DNA from: Zygnema cylindricum
Lineage: Eukaryota > Streptophyta > Zygnematophyceae > Zygnematales > Zygnemataceae
Reading direction: 5' to 3'
Assembly (NCBI GenBank): GCA_037447655.1
Contig: JBBHKE010003374.1
Location: forward strand, 1 to 64,000
DNA: 64,000 nt
Shown here: piece after piece, positions 10,626 through 21,605 of the stretch
Layout of the letters: the number at the start of each line of letters is the position of its first letter
How positions within the stretch are numbered: position 1 is the stretch's first letter
The notes under the pieces: model-generated
Databases searched by the model: none
What the model was told of the DNA's origin: nothing
What the model saw: the letters and a program-made list of their open reading frames with translations, nothing else
Program-made: the position numbers and the translations under genes

Positions 10626-12385
10626 CCTCTCAAAATTGACGAAAAATTTGAAACTTTCCCGCCTTCTTTGTGTCGTCTAAAATATTTAGACAGCTTGCTG
10701 ACATGCAAAATATTAAAATTTAAATTTTGACAACCGAAAGTATGGGGAATGGTTTTCCATCCCTTTTTCCTACAATTGTATTTTTATTTGGTATGTATAT
10801 CCGACGTTTGGTCCAACAATGGCACTGTCTTTCCGCATTTTTCAGTTACCTTGACTTTTGCTTCTCTATTATTTGCTTTGTATCATCTTTTGGCCAAAAA
10901 GTCAGCTCTATTATTTGCAATATGTGACCTATTACTTCCCATATTACCATTTTTTTGCGGCAAAAAACACTGCTACGGCGAGTTAATTACCACCCTTAGC
11001 TGAAGAGGACATGGATTTTACTGAAATCCAAGGACCAGACCCACCGAACGAAGGAATGGGATCACCCGACGTCGACCACCTCATGGAAGGCGCTGTTACG
11101 GGAAATTTCGGACCCACTGTGTGATAAATACGGGAATGTCCAGGTGTCGATCCGAAAAGTTCAACAAGTTTCAACGAAGGTTAGTCGACTTCGGGTAATC
11201 AAATGGATGATCGCCCATTGTCACGCGAATGGAAAGGATCTGCTCATCTCGAGGACTGTCAAGAAGTTTCTGCAACATTTTTTGGGGGTGTATCGTACAA
11301 GTAAGAGTTTTACCCATTGTCCTTACCTTTATGTAGTAACCCTCGGTTGCTTAATTTGTGTGTCGCTGTTTCCCATTGTTTGTAATTGAATTTTTCACAT
11401 TGAATAATTTATAAATTGATTACACCCCCCTCATATTGTATGTTTGTCCATGCCATATTGTTCCCCCTAACCATCTCGTGTCGTTATGATGGCTTGTTGT
11501 ACAACGTCGTCCAATAGATCTTTGCTGTGTGTTGAAACGTATGTACCGGCGACGACATAGTGTCGTCGCCTGAATGTGTGAATTTAAGGGTACTACATCC
11601 AAGTTCCGGCAAATGTTGGAGAAATCGAAAAGCGACGACAACGCGTCGTCGCCTTAACATTGGAAAATTCCAATAAAAATGTCGTCTCGTTAATCGTGTA
11701 GGCGTCAGTAAAACTTAACATCTAACGAAATGTCAAATAAGCGACGAGGTCCAGTATTGAACCCGCGTAGGATTCATTGTTTTTTATCATCGCCCCACCG
11801 TTGGAATTTTCAAACGCATCGGGGAGGCGACGAAGTAATTTCGTGCATAGCCATTCGTAATGTAAGTATCCCGCGCACGAAAACGTTTATTTTTACGTAA
11901 TTAAAATAGGGTTTTATGTTTGTACTGTTTACTGCCCCCTCCACTTTTCATAGCTGCGTTTTCTTCACTTCATTTTTACACGCTAATTTGAAGCTACGCT
12001 ATGAAGGGCGGCAGCAAGCAAATTAGGCGACAATGTACTGTGATGGCTCTCATCGCTGTCGCTATCCTCCCCTTATTACGACGACCGCGTAAGAGTTAGC
12101 AAGGCAACGGAAGGCAGCAATAGCGTTAGCCATTCGATGGGAAGGAGGAGAAAGGGAAGGGAACGAAAGGGAGGCATCTGTTGAGGTGAGTAGGGTGGAG
12201 GAGGTAAATGATGAGGGGGGAAAGGGAAGCGGCGGTTGAGGAGGGGGAGGAAAGAGAGGCGAGGGAAGCAGTAGAGAAGAGGAAAAAGAGGGTAAAAAGG
12301 AAATTTACGGTTTTTGATAAGAGGGAGGAGGAAAAAAGCGAGGTAGGGGGGGGGGGGAGATAACACATTAAGTGCGGAGGGGTGG
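10626..12385 (+). mobile_element. Left module of large transposon-like unit, copy 2
   Basis: Near-identical to 1109-2868. Homology begins at CCTCTCAAAA, directly where the copia gag frame is cut off, so the copia/unit junction is at about 10618-10626. It carries the same palindromes (11548-11570, 11630-11655) and the same 81-codon frame (11144-11389). It ends at GCGGAGGGGTGGG, after which copy 2 holds LTR fragments where copy 1 holds a different copia fragment. Confidence 0.7.
11144..11389 (+). CDS. Short unrecognised ORF in the left module (copy 2)
   Basis: Protein-identical to the frame at 1625-1870; see that entry for its composition and the possible donor site. Confidence 0.25.
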   Translation: MSIRKVQQVSTKVSRLRVIKWMIAHCHANGKDLLISRTVKKFLQHFLGVYRTSKSFTHCPYLYVVTLGCLICVSLFPIVCN

Positions 12386-12697
12386 GTACATGTTACGTAA
12401 TACTACGGCTAGACTTAACGGCTAAGGCTACCGGCTATTTCCTGTCTGCCGGCCGGTAGGTACAAGGATCAAATCCTGCCGCCGGCACATACCTTTTAAA
12501 TAAATAAATAAACACTAATATAAAAAATCTTGTAAACCTCAGGATAACCAAGGTAGCCATGGCTCTAGCTTCCTCTCCAATTTCTCAGTGACTGCGACAA
12601 GTTTGAGAGTTGGAGAGAGAGGTTAGAGATAGACTGCCTCAACTTCTATATTTCTTTTCAGACCTAGAAAATACTAATAAAACCATTAGTTTCTACA
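12386..12697 (-). repeat. Truncated LTR, first ~300 bases
   Basis: On the minus strand it starts TGTAGAAACTAATGG and then shares AGTATTTTCTAGGTCT, GTCACTGA, GAGCCATGGCT and the tRNA-like segment with the LTRs at 5922-6925 and 12779-13965. It stops just past the tRNA-like part. It lies head-to-head with the plus-strand LTR at 12779, separated by an 81-base purine-rich spacer. Confidence 0.7.
12407..12488 (+). other. tRNA-like segment in truncated LTR
   Basis: A-box-like AGACTTAACGG (12411-12421) and B-box GGATCAAATCC (12466-12476; one change from consensus). Same place and orientation relative to the LTR as at 6633-6713. No complete cloverleaf, so not called a tRNA gene. Confidence 0.55.
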
Positions 12698-12974
12698 AGG
12701 AGGAGTACGAGGAAAAAGAGGAAAATTAGGGATTCTGATGAGAGGGGAAAAGAGGAAGAAGGTGAGGCGGGAGGGGAGTGTTGATATTTGAGTATTTTCT
12801 AGGTCTGTATTATAATAGGAAAAAGGTAGTGGCGGTCTACCTCTAACCCCCTTCTCTAAGCCCCCACACTTGTTGTAGTCACTGAAGATTGGGTAGGGTG
12901 ATAGAGCCGTGGCTGCCTAAAGCTTTCTAGCAGACAGGTAGCAAAAAATATATGGGTTTACCAAAAATATTTGA

Positions 12975-13050
12975 CGGACCCAGGAATTGATCCTGCTACC
13001 TGTCGTTTGTCAAAGTAGCCGTTAGCTTTGTCCGTTTAGTCTAGGACTAG
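12975..13050 (-). other. tRNA-like segment in solo LTR
   Basis: On the minus strand: A-box-like AGACTAAACGG (complement of 13032-13042) and B-box GGATCAATTCC (complement of 12983-12993). Antisense to its LTR, as in the two other copies. Confidence 0.55.
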
Positions 13051-13588
13051 TGCTAGGACATACGCGGTTTGATAATTATATAAATATGTACGCGTATACG
13101 AATTCATTTAACGACGCGAAAAAAATCTTAGTACATAGATACAGTTTAGAGTAGTACGGTTTACGATACTTCTCAAATTTAATACCGCACATTTGTTTCG
13201 ACGGCTAAACAAATACCGCGCACCAATTTTCGACGGCTATAATTTAATGTCGGTTTAAATCTGACGGCCACGATAGATGCCGAGATCACGGAGTAGTTTT
13301 TTCGCGGTTTGCGGTCATCGCCACGTCAATTGAAACGTGGCAATATTACATTGGCTTGCGGCTTATCCAGGGATAATTGGAACAAATCTGGATATGGCAC
13401 TTGTCGACATTTTGGCCATGTCGTACGATGGCCATACAAAAGGTACACCGACACCTGTACCTTTATGTACCTTTATGTACTTTACAGTCTTGTTATTGGT
13501 TTGTACCTTAGTACTAGGGGGCTTAGAGAGGGGTTTTAGGACTTAGAATATTTCTGGTAGGTAGCTGTCTCTCCCAGAGAGCACCTTG

Positions 13589-13595
13589 TATAAAT
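13589..13595 (+). promoter_or_regulatory. LTR TATA box
   Basis: CTTGTATAAATGGC at 13586-13599, about 380 bases before the LTR end. The truncated copy has it at 3689-3695, and the copia 3' LTR has TATAAG at 6139-6144 (minus strand) in the aligned position. Predicted start of element RNA lies about 25-35 bases downstream. Confidence 0.5.
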
Positions 13596-14149
13596 GGCAA
13601 ACTTTGGCCAGCCATAACTATCAATTCAATTGACCAATTTCAGTGATTCTTTTTGTTGCGGACTCAAGAGAGGCAAAGCTACACAGCGGTGTATTCGGTC
13701 AGAGTTTTTTGCCTGCCTGGGTGGCTACATTTCTAAGGGAAAGTCAAAGTGGGTGAATGTGTCCAAATCTCATATTCTAACTTTGCATTCTGTTGTGGAA
13801 CTGAGCACACATGAAGTCTTATTTCACAGGGGGTGAAGCTGTTATGGGGTTCTGATTGTCAAGGGGTCAATCGTTTGGGTTTATATTTACTTGGAGTTGG
13901 CACTATCTAGATTAGCTTCTTTTGATTTGCGAATTATGTGTGGCAATGTAGCCCATAGAATTTCAAGGAGACGGCGTTTGATGAGGAAGGAAGGGGAAAA
14001 GGGGCGATGGTTGAGGGAAGTGAGGCGGGAGGAAGAGTGAAGAGGAGGAAGATAATAAAATGGAAAAAAATGGTTTTTCATGAGAGGGAGGAGGGGGAGG
14101 GAGTGAGGCACAAAAAACGTTAGAGAGGAGGAGGGAAATAAAGCGTGGA

Positions 14150-15115
14150 AAACGAAAAGTTAGTCATTGGAGTGACGAAGATTACATCCCCTCGACTTCT
14201 TTTAGCGATGAGAGCTTTGTGGATGGGGAGGAACCGCCGATTGAGAATCAAGGCCTCGAGGTAGAACATCCCACAGATATTGGTGTATGGAAGGATGTGG
14301 ATGAGCCCGCCACCAAGGACGAGCAAAGTCCGTATAGCGAGAGACGACACCAAGAGGATGAACACGCGGATGATGACGACGTCTTCGAGGCGCCTCCATC
14401 ACCGAATAGGGAGAGAGGTGTTGTACTGGGAAATCCATGTCCTCAATCTCCCTACCGAGTTTAAAATCCGGATTGGATTTTTCTTCCGCCCACGAGAGAG
14501 GAGGACATGGACAGTTTTGTGCCTCGGGCCGAGCACTACATTCCGGGGGCCGAATGGCCTGAACACTGGAGGTACGGTGAACCTCGCTCCCTAAACCCGA
14601 GGGAAAATCCCCGTCCGGAAATTCTAGACATCCCCCCGGACGTTCCCGCTCATCCGACAAGGCTCTTCATCGACAGTGACGACCGAGGCTCGACGTTCGC
14701 CCACATACAACAATTCGATCCGGCAGATCCACGGCATACGTGGATTGTTCACGACGATCGCGGTTTTTGGGTGAATGTTCCCCACTTATTGCGGCTTTAC
14801 CATCCGTGGGACCCCCGTCTATACGTCATTATAAAGTATTGTCAAAAAACTCCTAAGGTAATGGCTTTGCGTGCGGCTCGTACCTCGGTTCTACATAAGT
14901 TCCAAAATGTTCATGTGAGGCGACCGCGTTTATGCAAAATCCCACAGGTTCGACGTCCGATTACCCCACCTACACTACCGACAGAAGAGGAATGGCGACG
15001 AACAATCGAGGCACTCACTAAGCAATTGGCCGCCCAACAAGAACAAGTGGCGATGCTCACTCAAGAGTTGTCTCAAAAAAAAATTGTAGTTATCGTTATG
15101 TATGTGATTTGCAAA
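14150..15115 (+). pseudogene. Transposon ORF with coiled-coil tail, copy 2 (one in-frame stop)
   Basis: Homologue of 4250-5190. The same TAA (14462-14464) divides the acidic N-terminal part from the larger frame at 14507-15232. Up to about 14605 it is almost identical to copy 1; beyond that the two proteins differ at many positions yet both stay open through the coiled coil (EEEWRRTIEALTKQLAAQQEQ). A long open frame kept despite divergence suggests past coding function. It is probably the 5' exon of the transposase gene at 15478-17287. No domain recognised. Confidence 0.5.
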
Positions 15116-15224
15116 TTATTTCTTCTTTCCTTCTATTTTTCTCTTCTTGTCGCTAACCCACACACTCACAAAGTTTGTTTTTTAGATTTGTCGGGCATGT
15201 TCAATATAGGGACGACAGAGGCTC

Positions 15225-15415
15225 ACCCGTAAAGTAGCGACGGATTTCACTCGTCGCTGAACCATGATTCTTAGGGGAGTCATGTTTAATGCCATTCAAC
15301 GACGACAGTTGGTCGTCGTTGAATTAGCGATGACAGATTTACGTCGCATCTCTCGTCGATGAATTAGGCGACGACAATTTGTCGTCGCTAATTTTACGAC
15401 GAGCAACCTAATTCA
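15225..15415. repeat. GCGACGAC / GTCGTCGC palindrome cluster, copy 2
   Basis: Counterpart of 5330-5545, with units such as AGGCGACGACAATTTGTCGTCGCT. It lies in the probable intron between the coiled-coil exon and the DDE transposase exons. Confidence 0.6.
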
Positions 15416-15477
15416 GTTATTGATCTTTATAATAATTCAGTCACTATTATTTTTTCTTTCCATACTCCAATCGCAGA

Positions 15478-17287
15478 GTACCAGAAGGCGAGGCGGTGGT
15501 GGGAAGAAAGGGTGGCGCTACTCAAAGGGATAAAGGAGACAACTCTCACGTTATCTTCCGCGAGATTTGGAAAGAGAAGTGTGGCGGTAACGAATGCGTT
15601 ACCAAGAAGGGGAAAGAAAGAGATACCATGGGTTGTCAAGGTTGACGAGGAACTAGTGGACGAATTCTTCTGATTCCAAAAGGCGAGATTGAAAATGTTG
15701 ACAGTCATTGTGGGAAAAATGGCATATCACATCATCACCGAAATGAAGAAGAAGGGTGCGCGGAGTTATCGACGAGAATGGTGAAGAGTACAAGCCAAAA
15801 ATCATTCGGCGCTGGATTCAATATTTTTTTTGAAAAATATAGCATCGTTGCCCGAGCTCAAAAGGGCAAACTACAACTAAGTCTGGAGAAGGAGGAATAC
15901 ATTGAAAGATCCGTGGCATATTACATGCGCGTACTAAAAAGGGAATTCCAATCGGGTAAGCTTCATATTTCCCTTCCATTTCTTTTTTCTTGTCATATAA
16001 AGTTTTGTATTTTGTTTCCCCTTTCATTGTACTTATTTGTGTTTTGTTTTTTTTTGCGTTTCTCTATTTTTATGGTGGATAATAGGTTTTTTTAACAAGG
16101 ATTTGGTGGAGAACATGACGAGACGCATTTGATTGTAAATATGGACAACAAGAAAACTTTAGGCTTTCGCGGCGGCGAGGTTGTTAGATACGCGGACGTT
16201 GCGGACGGCGGAGAGTCCATGACATTGATGGTACAACTCATGGGGGGACTGAACGCCCGAATAGAGGCTCCAATGTTAATATTAATGAACCGCGCTCGAA
16301 ATTACCCAATAAAAGGCCTTCCCGACGATGTACCGGGTAAGTTTCATTCAATTTTTAATCCTTGACATTTTGTTCATCTCCCTTATTTTCCTCTAATCTT
16401 TACGTAACCCTTTCCATGAATACATGTTTTGCCGTTTCCTATTGGTTTTTAATGCTTCCTCTTTGTCCTTTTCTCCCTCACTCACTATTTCTCCCTCTTC
16501 CCCCCCCTCTCCCTTCCTCATTCTCTCCCCCTCATGTAACCCACCCCCTCCCTTTATCATTCATTTTTTCCAATTGTAGGAGTTTGCTACCGAACCGGAC
16601 CCAAAGGATGGAATGATAAAACTGTATACTTTGCAATGGATATAAGAGCCGAGGTCGTAATTAGGAGATCGTGATGGACGTGAGAAAATAATCTTCCTCG
16701 ACAATTGCGGGGGGCATAATAATTTTGATGAGTTAAACCGAGTATTACTCGCCAAGAAGATGATTCTCCATTTTTTCCCTAAGTGCGCGACTCACCTTGC
16801 GCAACCCGTTGATTCCTTCGTGATTTCCAAGATTAAAGGGGTTTGGTCTAAAAAATGGGAGGATTCGAAGATGAACGGGATCGAGAAGCATGCGTGGTCC
16901 CTTCCGAGTAGCAAGGGTTTTTCCGGGAAGCTATCACGGCCCGGGAAGGCTTTCTTCCTTAAGTTGGCTCGCGATTCAATTCGCAAAGTCAACGCAATGA
17001 AGGACAAGAATAGGGTGGGTTACGCACGTAAAGCTATGATTCGGTGCGCATTGTCGTTGAAGGACAAGAAATGGGAGGAGAGCATGCTCACCCTGGATTT
17101 ACAAGTCATCATCATGAAATGGCGGTGCCATTTCGAAGGCGATGAGGTGCCAATTCCCTGTGTAGTGGCACGCGATTTTGTCCGAGGCATTCAAAATGCC
17201 GACACTCGGAAGGATGAAGTCCCCGATGACACGGACGCTGAATGGGGGACCCACGATTTTGAGTCCTTTCATAGAGAAGTCGTGTAG
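15478..17287 (+). pseudogene. Pogo-like (DDE_1) transposase, DD36D, with frameshifts
   Basis: Exons read ARRWWEERVALLKG (from 15478), a helix-rich segment ending YYMRVLKREF (about 15845-15955), then after an intron DETHLIVNMDN (near 16117). Next comes GLPDDVP (16313-16335), an intron from 16336, and VCYRTGPKGWNDKTVYF (from 16580), followed by IIFLDNCGGH near 16690 and THLAQPVDSFVISKIKGVW near 16800. Three catalytic Asp are visible: DET, LDN and PVD, the last two 36 residues apart, as in pogo/Tigger-like transposases. Defects: an in-frame TGA near 15627, a shift near 15750, an 8-T run near 15830 one base too long, a one-base loss just before DETH, and a shift near 16668. The C-terminal exon to 17287 is open. 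The element probably moved by cut and paste with TA target duplications, by family knowledge. Confidence 0.85.
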
Positions 17288-17395
17288 TGTGTGAAGAGAT
17301 GGAAAAGGTTTAGCATAAAATTATAGAACTAGTGTTGATTTCTTGTGCTTTTTTATTAGTAGTTTTGGATGGTTAGTGTGGTAATTGTTCTTAGC

Positions 17396-17645
17396 GTTTG
17401 TCAAAGAATGTCGGGAAATTGTATCCTTGATGATTTCAATATAATCGTATCCTTCTTGGTGTTTCATTTTGAAGTTTGTTACTGAAAATGATGTATGGAA
17501 AAAGACTTCGACGAATTAACGTTTGTCAAACTATGTCGGATAAATTGTATCTTTGATGATTTCAATATAAGCGTATCCTTCTTTGTTTTTCGTTTTTAAG
17601 TTTGTTATTGAAAATGATGTATGGAAAAAGACTTTGATGACATCG
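17396..17645. repeat. 125-bp tandem duplication downstream of transposase
   Basis: GTTTGTCAAA... units start at 17396 and 17521, with about 90% identity judged by eye, each ending ATGTATGGAAAAAGACTT. Non-coding. Confidence 0.8.
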
Positions 17646-17699
17646 GATGTTACGGATGTTTTCAATGTGTTTAATGCTTCGTCGATTACACGTTATATT

Positions 17700-17890
17700 C
17701 CACAGATGGCGACAAATACAGTCCATTGCTAGGTCATTTTCGGCATTCAGACAGTCTAGCGACGAGACAAATATAATCCATTGCTAGGTCATTTTCGGCA
17801 TTCAGACAGTTTTAGCGACGACACAGTTTCATCGCTGAAGTGCATAAATTCGACACGATAATCCAGCGACGAAAACGTCTCGTCGTTGAA
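17700..17890. repeat. 57-bp tandem duplication with GCGACGA palindromes near the unit's right end
   Basis: CATTGCTAGGTCATTTTCGGCATTCAGACAG occurs twice (near 17723 and 17780), each followed by AGCGACGA motifs. At 17860-17890 AGCGACGAAAACGTCTCGTCGTT forms another palindrome. This probably marks the right subterminal region of the large transposon-like unit. Confidence 0.55.
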
Positions 17891-18560
17891 TGGTAATTTT
17901 GATGGTAAACTAAGAAAATATATCTTGGCTGAATGATACATCTTTGACTCTACTATAGATAGAAGGTATACATAGTCGTATTAAAAGTACTATCCCATAA
18001 ATTACTTGTGTGTCATACGCATAACGCGAAGTTTTTGCCCAAACAAATAAAATGTAATCCGAAGTTATTTTTTTCTTCGTTAATAGTATAAAAATCATTC
18101 ACTTCTCCTCTTAAGCTTGGTCCACTGAAATCACAAACAAGAATCACAATTCATTTTTGTTTCTTGTATTTTGTTATTTTATTTCGATCCTAAAACGCCT
18201 TTTTTTTTAATCTCGTTATCAGAATAACCTCGGATCATAAATTTTTAACAAGAAAAAACACATTTTAGAAACGTAGAGCAAACTAATATATAAGATACAA
18301 AATAAAAAAAACACAAATAATAAACATAAACAAAAATATGGATAACATAAATTAAAACCATAAACGACCGATTCCTTTGTTTTGTATTGCTTTCACGCGA
18401 CAGATAACAGTTGTACAAAAGTTGGAAATTTATATATAAAATAGTTGAAAACTGAACAAACGAAACCCTATATCGAAAAATTATCGAATGTACAACCCCA
18501 ACAAAAACACAAAAGATTATTCCTACCAAGATTTCTCCATATGCTAGTTGTTTTTGTCAT
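17891..18560. other. AT-rich stretch, nothing recognised
   Basis: AT-rich sequence with short ORFs on the minus strand (e.g. 18245-18529) that are Tyr/Ile/Phe-rich and typical of AT-rich non-coding DNA. No splice-supported or domain-bearing frame seen. Confidence 0.5.
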
Positions 18561-18597
18561 TTGTGTAGTAAAAAACTGAACGCAATAAACATCAAAG

Positions 18598-18830
18598 CAA
18601 CCCCTACCCTCCCTCTTTTAAAATCTCTCCTTTTTTCTTTCCCCCCTCTCCTCCCTCGCCTCTACTCTCTTCCTTTCCTTGCTTCCCTCTTTCCTTTCCT
18701 CCCTCACTTTCCCCCTCTCGTTCAAAACTTCTTCTTTTTTACTTTAATGGTATGCTCGTTATCTCCATTTGTAGAAAGAATATTGCATACGTCACAACTG
18801 CAAATAAGACAAACAAAAAAAAGTGAATCA
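18598..18830 (+). repeat. ~230-bp pyrimidine-rich repeat, copy 1
   Basis: CAACCCCTACC...TTTAATGGTATGCTCGTTATCTCCATTTGTAG...GCAAATAAGAC matches 19766-19995 almost completely. The two copies lie in the same orientation on either side of the 10-base gap at 19321, so a collapsed or misjoined tandem is possible. Confidence 0.75.
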
Positions 18831-18969
18831 ATGACAAATTAGCAACCACAACCAACATAATTCGAATGAGAGCAAAACAAACAAATAAAACAAAATACAA
18901 CAAAAGGTACAAAAAAAATTTGTTACGCAGAAACAAATTCGAGAGAGCTACGAAAAGGGAATAAAATAG

Positions 18970-19320
18970 ATTGAGGGCGAGGGGGCGGCATTTGAAGGGG
19001 GGGGAGGGGGAGGGAGGAGAAGGGAGACACGTTGAAAGGGGTACGATAGGCTTCTTCAGTGTGGGAAGGAGGGAAAGGGATAAGAATATAGGGAGAGAGA
19101 GGGATTCACGGATAGGGAGAAGCAGATTCAGAGGGAGAGAGGGGGAGAGGGAGATTGAGAGAGAAAGAGGCAAGGGCAGAGAGGTAGAGGAGGAGGGGGA
19201 GAAGGGAAGGGGATAAAAATACAAGTGGAGAACATGTAAACAATTAAAGTGACACACACTGAGAAGGAGAGAGAGGGAGAGGAGAAAATAAAGAGAGTGC
19301 AGCAGAGGTAGAGAGCGAGG
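18970..19320. repeat. Purine-rich (GGGAGAGA) low-complexity tract up to the gap
   Basis: Dominated by GGGAGAGAGA-type words. ORFs called through it on either strand are composition artefacts. Confidence 0.8.
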
Positions 19321-19330
19321 NNNNNNNNNN
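19321..19330. other. Assembly gap (10 N)
   Basis: Ten unknown bases. A short repeat GGCTACCTCCAAGTGG follows at 19331 and again at 19369. Sequence order across this point is unverified. Confidence 0.99.
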
Positions 19331-19765
19331 GGCTACCTCCAAGTGGAGGCATGTTAATAACCCTTCCGGGCTACCTCCAAGTGGGAATCCGTAATTGGGT
19401 TTGGAATCGTCAACGAACGTTTTGTTACAACCATGTTCCGACCATGTTGGCATCTCACGAATTTCATTCCGGCATGTTCAAATTTTATTCCCTTTATGGT
19501 TAAAAAAAAAACAAACAGATTAAACGTTAACACTGTATACGTTATAAGGAAGATGTTTACCTCTATTGCTCGTATGGTAATTTCATATTTTCTTATTCAA
19601 AACTTACTATCCCCCTTTCACTCCCTTCTCTCCTTTCTCCCTCCGCTCCTTTCCTTCTCTCATCTCCACTCCCTCCTCTCCCCCCTTTCTTTTTTACTCT
19701 CTAAAATTTTCTTCCTACCATCCCCAACGAAACTACAAATAACTCAAATCAAAAAATGACAAAGC

Positions 19766-19995
19766 AACCCCTACCATCCTTCTTTTAAAATCTCTCATTT
19801 TTTCTTTCCCCCCTCTCCTCCCTCACCTCTACTCTCTTCCTTTCCTCGCCTCCCTCTTTCCTCTCTTCCCTCACTTTCCCCCTATCATTCAAAACTTATT
19901 CTTTTATACTTTAATGGTATGCTCGTTATCTCCATTTGTAGAAGGAATATTGCATATGTCACAATTGCAAATTAGACAAACAAAAAAAAAATTGG
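19766..19995 (+). repeat. ~230-bp pyrimidine-rich repeat, copy 2
   Basis: Second copy of 18598-18830, with a handful of substitutions. Confidence 0.75.
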
Positions 19996-20107
19996 TATTT
20001 CCCTTATTTTAAACTTGTACGGCCTTACTTTAAGCACTCTACGGTTGTACCAGCCTTGTACCAACATTGTTTTGCAAGCAACTGCTAAGGTTTGGGTTAA
20101 TGCCTAA

Positions 20108-21009
20108 GGGTGAACCTCCATCGGGCCTTCCCAATAATTGTACGGAGGTGAACCTCCATCGGGCCTTCCCAATAATTGTACGGACACGTTTACTGGCAGT
20201 AATATTTGTATCACTTCTACCTCGGGGTGAACCTCCATCGGGCCTTCCCAATAATTGTACGGACACGTTTACTGGCAGTAATATTTGTATCACTTCTACC
20301 TCGGGTTGTGCCAATGAGGCACCAATTGCGGACGTGCTGGATTGCAATTGGAACAACGCCGGATCCTGTTCAGCCGGTTGAATATTAAAAGATTCGAAAT
20401 GCACAAAATTTGAATAACGCATGTACGGACAACCACAGATTTTAATATCTAGCAGCGCTATGCGAATGTACAATTTGTACGATCTTGTCATTTCGTTATA
20501 CCAAACCGTTTCGAAATCCTTTTCAAAATGAAAATTTGTAATTTATTTTTGCCAGCATGTGTTGTACGCAAATTCCTTTCCACGAAGGGAAAGAGTCGTC
20601 AAAGAGATATCTTGCAAGAAATTTTTTTTCGTCGCTTTCGATTCCGCCCTGTACGAAGGCACGTGGCTTTTGCTAATTGTGAGTTCGTCATCTCTCGTCC
20701 GACGTGGATGATACCTTTTTGTTTCCAAATGGACCAATAGACACGTCCTGTACCTGGCAAGTCTCATCGCGAGGACAGTTGAGGAGACTCGCCAGAAAAT
20801 GGATAAAGGGGCGTTTGCGTCCAAAATTAAAAATCGGGCGGTGGAAGTTTTCGCCAAAAATCTTGGAGAATCTTAACGAATCTCCAGTAAACATGTTTAA
20901 AAAAAATAAAAAATCACAGTACGGCCAGGTACGAAAATGAGTTGAGCCTGTACGAAAATACATTTTTTCCAGTAATGAACCTCACTTTTCGCTTGATGGA
21001 GGTTCACCC
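20108..21009 (+). mobile_element. Harbinger-like TIR element with TAA target duplication
   Basis: Left end GGGTGAACCTCCATCGGGC (20108-20126) and right end GCTTGATGGAGGTTCACCC (20991-21009) are inverted repeats with two mismatches, flanked by TAA on both sides (20105-20107, 21010-21012). A 3-bp TWA duplication with G-rich ends is typical of PIF/Harbinger elements. The left terminal segment, GGTGAACCTCCATC...TTGTACGG, is present three times in tandem (from 20109, 20146 and 20226). The interior is homologous to the element at 47165-47893. No intact transposase, so non-autonomous. Confidence 0.75.
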
Positions 21010-21254
21010 TAAATGGCCAACCAAAAAAAAATGAATAAACAATAAAGTTGTACTGCTTTCTAGTAAAACATAAACAAAGTGCGACCAAAGATGTCCTATG
21101 CGCATAAAACGTACGGAGTAAACTAACGATTACTACGTACAGTGCGCATTAAACAATTTCAAAGTTTTAAAATTCATAGGTGAAATTCGTGTTTTTTTAA
21201 ATACTTTTCAAATTTAAATATTCAAATATTCAATACATTAAAAATTGAACCGTG

Positions 21255-21420
21255 CAGCAAACCAGCAACCAGATTACCTTGTCGCAGAACCAACGACCAG
21301 ACTGCCTGGTTGTTGAACCAACGACTAGACAGCCTGGCTGCTGAACCAGCAACTAGACAGCTGCTGAACTAGCAACCAGACTAGCCTCGTCGCTGAATCA
21401 ACTACCAGACTGCCTCATTG
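21255..21420. repeat. Minisatellite, degenerate ~33-bp unit
   Basis: Units of the type CTGGTTGTTGAACCAACGACTAGACAGC repeated about five times with changes. It lies 3' of the hAT remnant and may be its subterminal repeat array; no clear TIR was found. Confidence 0.6.
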
Positions 21421-21605
21421 ATGGTACAACATGGCCTTGTTAAAAATGTCCAGGATAAAAAAACCTTGTCCATGATCAAAAATGACAAAGTTCACATTGA
21501 ATAAAAAAATAAACAAACGTTGTATTAATCTGGGGGATATGTTATAATTCTCACATTAAAAAGATGTCAACTCATTGCATGATATATATATCCCCCTATC
21601 TCTCT

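Larger units (their letters stand above)
12779..13965 (+). repeat. Solo LTR, apparently full length (TGTTGA...TTTCA)
   Basis: Starts TGTTGATATTTGAG at 12779 and ends AGAATTTCA at 13965 (1187 bases). Flanks are GGGAG on the left and AGGAG on the right, a 4-of-5 match to a target duplication. It aligns along its length to the copia 3' LTR at 5922-6925, with a tRNA-like antisense segment at 12975-13050 and a TATA box at 13589. No internal copia coding follows, so it is best read as a solo LTR left by recombination. From about 13100 onward it is almost identical to 3200-4065. Confidence 0.8.
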
